Shown piece after piece: positions 44,996 to 51,744 of a stretch of DNA of 64,000 bases. Source of the stretch: Aminipila sp047974845 (lineage in GTDB: Bacteria; Bacillota; Clostridia; Peptostreptococcales; Anaerovoracaceae). Numbering within the stretch: the first letter of the stretch is position 1; every line of letters starts with the position of its first letter. The notes under the pieces are model-generated. The model made no database searches. It was not told the origin of the DNA and was given only the letters and a program-made list of their open reading frames with translations. The stretch lies in assembly GCA_047974845.1 (NCBI GenBank), contig JBKECQ010000015.1, positions 5,849-69,848 of the forward strand. Direction: 5' to 3'. Both the position numbers and the translations under genes were made by a program.

Positions 44996-46750
44996 ATGAG
45001 AACCTTTTTAACAAATAAGCGAATATCTACGGTGTGTATCTTGTCCATCATCCTACTTTTTTTAACTTCTTCCATTATTTTTACCAGTTTCCATTCTATT
45101 CCAAACACCTTAGGTCAGGAAAGTCTAATAAACTTTTCTTCTGACTGGAACGTATCTGTCGGTGATTCTGTGCCGGTTGTCATGAACCTTCCCGCTAAGA
45201 TAAAAAATCCAAACAATGAGACCATAACTTTAGAAAAAAAACTTCCAGATGGGCTGGATTCTAGCTATAATTTTTCATTTTTAACTTCTGAGCAATATAC
45301 TACAGTTTACTATGATGATGTTTTAGGATATTGTTACAAGTGTCCAAGTGCTTCCGGTGTAGAAAGTCTATCCGGTAAAAACTGGCACCTTGTCAGCTTA
45401 AACGGCGCGGATCAAGGGGGAAGCATTATTATTACATTGCAGTCTCCATATAAATCATATTCCGGTCTTATCCCCGAAGTATACCTAGGAACCAAAACTT
45501 CCCTGATTTTTAATATTCTGAGGCATATTATGTTTCCCTTTATCATTGGGGTAACCATATCAATAGTAGGTTTTGTCTTAATATTTTTATCCTTATTGCT
45601 ACGCTCTTCCCGCTCTGAAACCGATACCGGATTTTTTGGTATCTTCTGTATCTTGTGTGGTTTATGGATAAGTATTGAAAGCAGTATGTTTCAATTTTTT
45701 TTAGGGAACACACCTCTAATAGACTTTTTTAATTTTTTATCCCTTGCCTCTATTCCCTGTGCATTTTGCTTTTATTTACAAAGTACATCCCCGTATAAAG
45801 AGCTGGTATCCTTTAAATTTTTTTCCATATTATCAGTGATTAATTTATGGACAATTTTTTTGCTTCAGATTCTTGGAAAAGCTGATTTTATGGAAACTGT
45901 TATTTTTACCAAGATACTTATAGCGGTTATTTTTATCTACAGCTTTGTATTTGAAGTTAAATCTTATATTGCAAATAGGCATTTTACCCGATTGAAAGTT
46001 ACTGTCTTAGGGCAGCTAATCTTTATTTTTTGCGGCACATTGGGTTTTATAGTGTATCATAACAACCCTAATTTTCATTGGAATACACTGGCAGTTTGCA
46101 TTGGAATGGTAATTTTTATTTTCTGCCTTCTGTTTGATAGTTCAGTGAAATTCTATAACATAAAAAAAATAACTCATAGAAATCAATTTCTTGAAGAGCT
46201 TGCTTTTGTTGATGTATTAACAGGTTTATACAACAGAACTGCGTATTCTGAGGCCTTAAAAAATAAGTATGATACCAACCTTCACGAGCTTGATAGCATG
46301 GGTATTTTTATGGCAGATATTAATAATTTAAAAGATATTAACGATACTTATGGACATGAGGAAGGGGATATCGCTATTTATAAGGCGGGACAAATCATTA
46401 AAAAGACCTTTAGAAATTATGGCACTGCTTATCGTGTAGGTGGCGATGAATTTTGTATTATTTGTGAAGGCATCACCCGTGAAAAGTGCAATTACTTGTT
46501 GAATAGATTTCGCATAGAAACCAACAATGTCAATGCCTTATCAAAAAATACCTCATCAGTGCCGGTGGAACTTTCTCTCGGCCATGCTTTCCATGATTTC
46601 CTTGAACCTAAATTTGATTCCCTGGCAGATCTCCTTAAACGTGCGGACAATGCAATGTATGCCAATAAAGTTAATTTTCAAAGTAAATATAAGGGTGCAA
46701 AAGTATCTGACATTACAAAAAACACAATAGTCACGAAAAGAATTGAATAA
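44996..46750 (+). CDS. Membrane-bound diguanylate cyclase (GGDEF)
   Basis: 584 aa. An N-terminal membrane anchor (about 12-32), an extracytoplasmic sensory domain (about 35-175), seven membrane segments (about 178-385, a 7TM-DISM-like layout), and a C-terminal GGDEF domain (about 400-570) with LTGLYNRTAY, DINNLKDINDTYGHEEGD and an intact YRVGGDEF active loop. The position of the allosteric I-site (RxxD) reads RNYG, so product inhibition through that site is probably lost. It should make c-di-GMP in response to an outside signal. Followed 70 bases later by a CheC-type gene without a terminator between. Confidence 0.9.
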   Translation: MRTFLTNKRISTVCILSIILLFLTSSIIFTSFHSIPNTLGQESLINFSSDWNVSVGDSVPVVMNLPAKIKNPNNETITLEKKLPDGLDSSYNFSFLTSEQYTTVYYDDVLGYCYKCPSASGVESLSGKNWHLVSLNGADQGGSIIITLQSPYKSYSGLIPEVYLGTKTSLIFNILRHIMFPFIIGVTISIVGFVLIFLSLLLRSSRSETDTGFFGIFCILCGLWISIESSMFQFFLGNTPLIDFFNFLSLASIPCAFCFYLQSTSPYKELVSFKFFSILSVINLWTIFLLQILGKADFMETVIFTKILIAVIFIYSFVFEVKSYIANRHFTRLKVTVLGQLIFIFCGTLGFIVYHNNPNFHWNTLAVCIGMVIFIFCLLFDSSVKFYNIKKITHRNQFLEELAFVDVLTGLYNRTAYSEALKNKYDTNLHELDSMGIFMADINNLKDINDTYGHEEGDIAIYKAGQIIKKTFRNYGTAYRVGGDEFCIICEGITREKCNYLLNRFRIETNNVNALSKNTSSVPVELSLGHAFHDFLEPKFDSLADLLKRADNAMYANKVNFQSKYKGAKVSDITKNTIVTKRIE

Positions 46751-46820
46751 TTCGGAATTTTATGTTACTATATTTTTGATAGTATAACTAATGCAATTTT
46801 ATTCAAGGAGAAAACTACTA

Positions 46821-47405
46821 ATGGATGTAACTAAAAAAGAAATAGATGCTATCGGCGAACTTTTTAATATCGGGACAGGTTCTTCTGCAACTGCTCTTTC
46901 TACCATATTAAGTAAAGTGGTAAAAATTTCAGTACCTGAAGTTCAGGTTGTTACACCTAGGGAATTGGATATTTCCTATTTAGAACCCGCTTATGGTATT
47001 AGTGTTGACTATACCAAAGGCCTAAGAGGAACTAATTCTCTTATATTAAAAAAACAGGATATACTAAAATTAGTCAGTCAGATGACCTATATGGACATAA
47101 CTGAAATAGATGAGATTTCAAAAAGTGCTATCTGCGAGTTGATGAATCAAATGATGGGTTCTTCTTCTACAGCTCTAGCCGGATTTTTAAATAAAGAAAT
47201 AGATATCTCTACTCCAAAGCTAGGAGAAATACAAGACACTACAAGTTATAAAAACTTTATGTACGGACAATATGAGAGTGTTATGACAGTAACATTTATC
47301 CTTGAGGTTGAAGATTTTTTATCAACTAAATTTGTTACCGTCATGAGTAGTGATATCTGTGAGGCTATATTAGAGGAGATGCGAAAAATGCATCCAATTA
47401 CTTAA
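46821..47405 (+). CDS. CheC-family chemotaxis phosphatase-like protein
   Basis: 194 aa from ATG 46821 behind AAGGAG. Two copies of the CheC active-site pattern [D/S]-x3-E-x2-N are intact: DAIGELFNIGTG (about 9-20) and SAICELMNQMMGSSSTALAG (about 102-121). CheC/CheX/FliY proteins dephosphorylate CheY-P. Residue spacing fits CheC, and there is no FliN-type C-terminal domain. No other chemotaxis or flagellar gene is in the window, so it may serve another phospho-receiver; its partnership with the preceding GGDEF gene is notable. Confidence 0.82.
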   Translation: MDVTKKEIDAIGELFNIGTGSSATALSTILSKVVKISVPEVQVVTPRELDISYLEPAYGISVDYTKGLRGTNSLILKKQDILKLVSQMTYMDITEIDEISKSAICELMNQMMGSSSTALAGFLNKEIDISTPKLGEIQDTTSYKNFMYGQYESVMTVTFILEVEDFLSTKFVTVMSSDICEAILEEMRKMHPIT

Positions 47406-47425
47406 GACCCCTATATAACCTATAT

Positions 47426-47491
47426 AATAAAAGCTAATGCCCTTTTTCACCTTGCAGTTTTAGAAAAAGGGCATTAGCTTTTATTATTTTT
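47426..47491. terminator. Bidirectional terminator after the cheC-like gene and gntR
   Basis: A 23-bp nearly perfect stem (AATAAAAGCTAATGCCCTTTTTC with its complement, 47426-47448 and 47463-47485), with T-runs on both sides. Confidence 0.9.
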
Positions 47492-47517
47492 TAATGTCTG
47501 TTTTATATTGTATATGG

Positions 47518-48177
47518 CTATACTAAACCCTCGGTAATAACAAATTCTTTAAGCTTTTGTATATGAAGGTTTGCAGCATCTCTAGCACCGTCTGAATCCT
47601 TTTGTGCAATAGCCTCAATGATTATTTGATGTTCATGTGGCATATTTTCTGCTCTCTTAAAATCATCATAATATAAGTATCTGAATCTAAGTGCCATTTC
47701 CTGCAATGGTTCTATTAACTGCAACAAGGTCTTATTATTACTTGCTTCAACAATTAGCTTATGAAACTGAGAATCATAAAATATCATATTTGCAGTATCA
47801 CCGCAGACTACAGCCTTATTGTATTGCTCTTCTGCTTCCTCTATTTTCTTTAGCTGATCCGCTTGCATTCTTTCTGCTGCAAGTGAGGCTGCCAGCCCCT
47901 CCATGGTCTGTCTTACTTCTAAAACTTCAACCATATCATCCGTAGAAATTTGTGATGCATATGCACCCCTTCTAGGTTCTATTCTTACAAGCCCTTCCTT
48001 CTCCAGCTTTCTAATAGCTTCTCTAATCGGAGTTCTGCTAACTCCCATATCGTCAGCAAGTTCAACTTCCATCATTCTTGTTCCCGGTGCAATTTTCCCT
48101 GTAAGGATTTGTACCTTTAATTCTTCATAAACTATCTCTCTAAGAGGTCTATGATTTTGAATATCAAAATTTAACAT
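47518..48177 (-). CDS. GntR-family regulator, FadR subfamily (FCD domain)
   Basis: 219 aa. An N-terminal winged helix (about 8-75: LREIVYEELKVQILTGKIAPG, SRTPIREAIRKLEKEGLV) and a C-terminal all-helical FCD ligand domain (about 80-210) with the metal-binding D/H positions in FYDSQFHKLIVEAS and HEHQIIIEAI. Such regulators respond to small organic acids or similar effectors. It lies 78 bases after ispE; ispE-gntR pairs are common in clostridia. Effector unknown. Confidence 0.9.
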   Translation of the reverse strand: MLNFDIQNHRPLREIVYEELKVQILTGKIAPGTRMMEVELADDMGVSRTPIREAIRKLEKEGLVRIEPRRGAYASQISTDDMVEVLEVRQTMEGLAASLAAERMQADQLKKIEEAEEQYNKAVVCGDTANMIFYDSQFHKLIVEASNNKTLLQLIEPLQEMALRFRYLYYDDFKRAENMPHEHQIIIEAIAQKDSDGARDAANLHIQKLKEFVITEGLV

Positions 48178-48255
48178 ATTCTATCTCCATTTCCGCTATC
48201 CAGCCAATTTAACTTTTTTAAATTACTAAATATCACTTTAGGACTATTCCCATTT

Positions 48256-49209
48256 TTATAACGAAGTGTTTGTAATATAAGTTTCTTCATTAACTCTTCT
48301 TAAAACCTCAAAATCCAGTTCAGCAAGGTTTCTTGCAGAGTATATGCAAAAAACAGTAGGTCCGCTTCCACTCATAAGAACTTTTTGTGCCCTACTTGCA
48401 TTCTGAATCATGTCTTTTGTATACATAATAATAGGATACCTCTTTATGCTAAATATTTCAAGCAAATTTGTCATTTCGCACAGAATTTTATTGTATTTTT
48501 TTTCGTTTAGACCATTTATTATACTTTTTGTATTGATGTGATGCTCAATGCGTATGCTTTCGTTTTCAGCGGGTAAGCTAAAACCCATCTCTTTATCTAT
48601 TCCCTTATATACCTCTGCCGTGGATATTCCTATGCTTGGTTTGCTTAGCAATATTGTAGCTTCTAATGGTTCAACAGGAGTAAGCTCATCACCAATCCCT
48701 TGAGCAAGAGCACAAGTAGATGCCAATATGTCTTCATATAAGTTTAATATTTTATTGGACTTCGCTTGTCCCATAATGCAAAATGGCACATCAGCACCAA
48801 GCTTAACTCCAATATTACATAATTCTTTCACATCCAATTTTGTTCCCCAAAGATAGTTCAGCCCATGAATGACTGCCGCACCATTGCCGCTTCCTCCTGC
48901 CAAGCCTGCCGCAATGGGGATATTTTTTTCTATGTTTATTCTTATAACGCCTTTTTTCTTAAAACGCTCTCTCATAATCTCTGCCGCTCTATATGCAATG
49001 TTGTTATTGTCCAATGGAAGTGTGGTTTTGTTAACAGCCAGTTCAATATTGGACTTTTCATTTGTTTCGTCCCATTCAATAGTTACAAGATCATGTAATT
49101 CCACCTGTTGCATAATCATTTCAACTAAATGATACCCGTTTGGCAATAGGCCTAATACATCTAGGGATAGGTTAATTTTTGCATATGATTTTAAGACTAT
49201 ACTATTCAT
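48256..49209 (-). CDS. ispE: 4-diphosphocytidyl-2-C-methyl-D-erythritol kinase
   Basis: 317 aa GHMP kinase. SYAKINLSLDVLG with the conserved Lys at the N-terminus, the ATP loop PIAAGLAGGSGNGAAV (about 92-107; most homologues read GGSADAAA) and the C-terminal LMSGSGPTVF. It phosphorylates CDP-ME in the MEP isoprenoid pathway, supplying the undecaprenyl carrier used by the surface-glycan and wall pathways. GGAGGACGC precedes the ATG. Confidence 0.92.
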   Translation of the reverse strand: MNSIVLKSYAKINLSLDVLGLLPNGYHLVEMIMQQVELHDLVTIEWDETNEKSNIELAVNKTTLPLDNNNIAYRAAEIMRERFKKKGVIRINIEKNIPIAAGLAGGSGNGAAVIHGLNYLWGTKLDVKELCNIGVKLGADVPFCIMGQAKSNKILNLYEDILASTCALAQGIGDELTPVEPLEATILLSKPSIGISTAEVYKGIDKEMGFSLPAENESIRIEHHINTKSIINGLNEKKYNKILCEMTNLLEIFSIKRYPIIMYTKDMIQNASRAQKVLMSGSGPTVFCIYSARNLAELDFEVLRRVNEETYITNTSL

Positions 49210-49230
49210 GCGTCCTCCTTAAATAATAAC

Positions 49231-49263
49231 AAAACAGCTCACTTTAGATTTTTAAAGTGAGCC
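49231..49263 (-). terminator. Terminator after the Ig-like membrane protein gene
   Basis: GGCTCACTTTA pairs with TAAAGTGAGC (49262-49237), followed on the minus strand by TGTTTTGTT. It separates the tadA unit from ispE. Confidence 0.8.
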
Positions 49264-49301
49264 GCTAATTTGCATCTTATTTTTCTATTAATTACTGTTA
49301 A

Positions 49302-50156
49302 TTATTTTTTCTTTTTACCCTTATTTTTTGGCCTTGTAGTTCCTGCCTGAGCTTTTCTTTTAGCCGCTTCTTCTGCAAGAGCCTTTCTTCCGGTAATATA
49401 TGTGCTTCCTCCCGCTGAGATAGGTCTAGGTGCCTTTACCTTTTTGTTGCCGTTATCAACGATTTCGTCTTCTTCATCATCGTAATCATCGTCACTACTA
49501 CCTTTAGCAAGCTTTCTTTCCATCTTTTTACGTTGTTTTTCTTTTTCTTTTTCTGTTTTTGCGATAATCTCTTCTACAGATTTTCCGGTTTCCTTTGCAA
49601 CCTTATAAGGGTTAACCTTTTCATCCACCAACGCTTCTTTCTTTTCTTTTTCTTCCTGCTTCTTCACGCTTCTGCTGGAAGCCCAAATGATACCAACCAT
49701 CATTACACCCATCATAATCATATTGGCTTTTACGGCTGTGCTTGTATCAATTGTATTAAATTCGATTGACTGGTCTTCCCCTAGGGTGTCACCTGATGCT
49801 GCAACAACATCTCCTGATATCCATAGTTTATATTTGCTGTCTGATTCAAGAGTTTTGTTATCAACAAGTACTAGAACCAGTCCCTTTTCTTTTGGGCTGT
49901 ATAGAACTCTCGTCGGAATCTCCTTACCTTTGGAATCAGTTAGCTTAAAGTTTCCTTCATTTAACTTTTCATGATTTTTGCTTATCATGTTTTGATTAAA
50001 ATAAAGCTTTACACCTGAATTTTCAACTTGCATACCCTTGTCCTCATTTCTAGGATAAGAGTCTGTAATTTCCAAAGTTCCTGCAAAACAAACAGATGTA
50101 GTCATGAATACTGTAAGTAATGCAAGTGCTACTATTGCACCTATTCTTTTTTTCAT
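49302..50156 (-). CDS. Membrane-anchored Ig-like (Big_5) protein with charged cytoplasmic tail
   Basis: 284 aa. Signal peptide 1-25 (SVCFAG), one Big_5/SbsA Ig-like domain (about 27-130: YPRNEDKGMQVENSGVKLYFNQNM), a membrane segment (about 143-160), then a very basic and acidic tail (about 162-284) with KKQEEKEKKE, SSDDDYDDEEDE and a final KKKK run. The topology suggests an outside binding domain and an inside tail rich in lysine. I do not recognise a defined function. Its start overlaps the tadA stop (ATGA). Confidence 0.75.
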   Translation of the reverse strand: MKKRIGAIVALALLTVFMTTSVCFAGTLEITDSYPRNEDKGMQVENSGVKLYFNQNMISKNHEKLNEGNFKLTDSKGKEIPTRVLYSPKEKGLVLVLVDNKTLESDSKYKLWISGDVVAASGDTLGEDQSIEFNTIDTSTAVKANMIMMGVMMVGIIWASSRSVKKQEEKEKKEALVDEKVNPYKVAKETGKSVEEIIAKTEKEKEKQRKKMERKLAKGSSDDDYDDEEDEIVDNGNKKVKAPRPISAGGSTYITGRKALAEEAAKRKAQAGTTRPKNKGKKKK

Positions 50157-50617
50157 TTAAATTCCTCCGATTTCTTATTTCGCAATTCTCTAAAGAAGTT
50201 TTTTATAATGCTAGAGCATTCCTCTTCCATAACTCCTGTTTCTATTTCAATAAAATGATTTAGTTTCTTTTCTTGAGCAATATTAAACACTGAGCCACAA
50301 GCCCCTCCCTTAGGGTCCATTGTTCCAATGAATACTTTATTTATACGTGCCCAAATCATAGCTCCGGTGCACATACTACAAGGCTCGCAAGTCACATATA
50401 AATTGCAATTCAGCAGTCTCCATCCTCCTAAAGTTTTCGCCGCTTCTCTTATGGCAATCATTTCAGCATGTGCCGTTGGATCCTTTAAAGTTTCCGTCTG
50501 GTTATATCCCCTGCCTACAATTCTACCATTTTGTTCTATTACAGCACCAATTGGTATCTCACCGCAGGCATAGGCTTTTTTTGCTTCAGCAAGAGCTTCT
50601 TCCATGTAATTTCTCAT
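50153..50617 (-). CDS. tadA: tRNA-specific adenosine deaminase
   Basis: 154 aa from ATG 50617 (AAGG 3 bases before; upstream TTG extension runs into a terminator stem). Zinc and catalytic residues are H50-A-E52 in TAHAEMIAIREA and C80/C83 in CEPCSMCTGAM. TadA converts A34 to inosine in tRNA-Arg(ACG). Length and C-terminal helix are normal for the family. Translationally coupled to the next gene. Confidence 0.93.
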   Translation of the reverse strand: MRNYMEEALAEAKKAYACGEIPIGAVIEQNGRIVGRGYNQTETLKDPTAHAEMIAIREAAKTLGGWRLLNCNLYVTCEPCSMCTGAMIWARINKVFIGTMDPKGGACGSVFNIAQEKKLNHFIEIETGVMEEECSSIIKNFFRELRNKKSEEFK

Positions 50618-50655
50618 ATACCTTACAATGTTATCACAATCATTGATATTATTCA

Positions 50656-50689
50656 AGATAAAAACGACCCATTAGGGTCGTTTTTATCT
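50656..50689 (-). terminator. Symmetric terminator between the SDR gene and tadA
   Basis: AGATAAAAACGACCC (50656-50670) pairs perfectly with GGGTCGTTTTTATCT (50675-50689) around ATTA. It ends SDR transcripts only 39 bases before the tadA ATG. Confidence 0.85.
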
Positions 50690-50709
50690 CGAAGTTTCAC
50701 TATGAATTT

Positions 50710-51507
50710 TTATCTTTTGCTTTCCATCTCTGCCATATCGCCATAAACTGGATTTGGCATACCAAATCCACCTGAGATATCCATGATTTGTCCTGTGGTG
50801 TAAGCCGCATCATCGCTTGCAAAATACAAGGCTGCTGCTGCTATTTCCTCAGGTTTTGCCATTCTTTTTATTGGTAAATGCTTTAAGAAGAAATCTCTGA
50901 ATTCCTCGCTTAAATTTCCCTGAACAGCTTCAGTCGCCGTCATCCCCGGTAATACTGCATTACATCTTATATTGTCTCGTCCTGCCTGCACCGCTATAAG
51001 TTTTGTTAAATAGTTTATAGCCGCTTTTGTAGTGCCGTATGCAATTTGAGATATATCCGGAACGATACCTGCCACAGAAGAAATATTTATAATACTTCCG
51101 CCCCCGTTAGCTGCCATATGAGGTATAGCTGTTTGAGCCGTTAAAAATACACTGCTTAAGTTTAAATCAATGGTACTCATAAAGTAATCGTATTCCGTCG
51201 ATTTTATATCTAAATCCTGTTTTGGATTTGAACCTCCAAAGTTATTAACAAGTATGTCTAAACGACCCTCTTGCTTAACAACCTCTTCAATCATTGTTTT
51301 ATAACTTTCCTTATCCGTAGCATCATTATATACAGTTTTTACACAAAACCCTTGCTTATTCAATTCATCTGCCCGTTCTTGTGCTTTTTCTAAATTTCTG
51401 GCACCCATGTATACGATTGCACCTTCTTGAGCAAAACGTTCAACACAAGCATAACCTATTCCCCTAGTGGAAGCTGTTACTATAGCAACTTTATTTTTCA
51501 GTCTCAT
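50710..51507 (-). CDS. Short-chain dehydrogenase/reductase, similar to clostridial 7-alpha-hydroxysteroid dehydrogenases
   Basis: 265 aa from ATG 51507 (GGAGG site). Classical SDR: NAD(P) loop TASTRGIG (about 11-18), NNFGG, catalytic Ser in NISSVAG, YGTTK (Tyr-x3-Lys), and RCNAVLPG. The stretches ILVNNFGGSN, IPHMAANGGGSIINIS, GIVPDISQIAYG, DNIRCNAVLPG and a C-terminal SGGFGMPNPVYG recall the 7-alpha-HSDH group of clostridia more than FabG. The substrate remains unproven; it may be another alcohol. An Arg after strand 2 (MGARN) suggests NADP(H). Confidence 0.8.
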   Translation of the reverse strand: MRLKNKVAIVTASTRGIGYACVERFAQEGAIVYMGARNLEKAQERADELNKQGFCVKTVYNDATDKESYKTMIEEVVKQEGRLDILVNNFGGSNPKQDLDIKSTEYDYFMSTIDLNLSSVFLTAQTAIPHMAANGGGSIINISSVAGIVPDISQIAYGTTKAAINYLTKLIAVQAGRDNIRCNAVLPGMTATEAVQGNLSEEFRDFFLKHLPIKRMAKPEEIAAAALYFASDDAAYTTGQIMDISGGFGMPNPVYGDMAEMESKR

Positions 51508-51611
51508 TTTTTCCTCCATTTCGGCTAATGAATAAAATTTTTTGTACTTAGTAATGTATGCCAAATTATCTTATTCCTTCTAGCTATAAATTTCCTTTAC
51601 TTAATGCTGTT

Positions 51612-51640
51612 ACTATATCCCAACAATCGCTAAAAAACAA
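51612..51640 (-). promoter_or_regulatory. Promoter of the SDR gene
   Basis: Minus strand TTGTTT (51640-51635), 17-base spacer, TATAGT (51617-51612). A second weaker pair (TGTCAA/TATAAC) lies about 30 bases upstream. The gap 51508-51744 has no gene. Confidence 0.5.
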
Positions 51641-51744
51641 TAGTTATAGCTTAAATTCCTCTTAGTTGACACAGACTCTTCACTTAAAGGACACAATCAA
51701 TGTTTCGGTATTGTGGCTAGCCAAATTTCACAAAATATACACAT

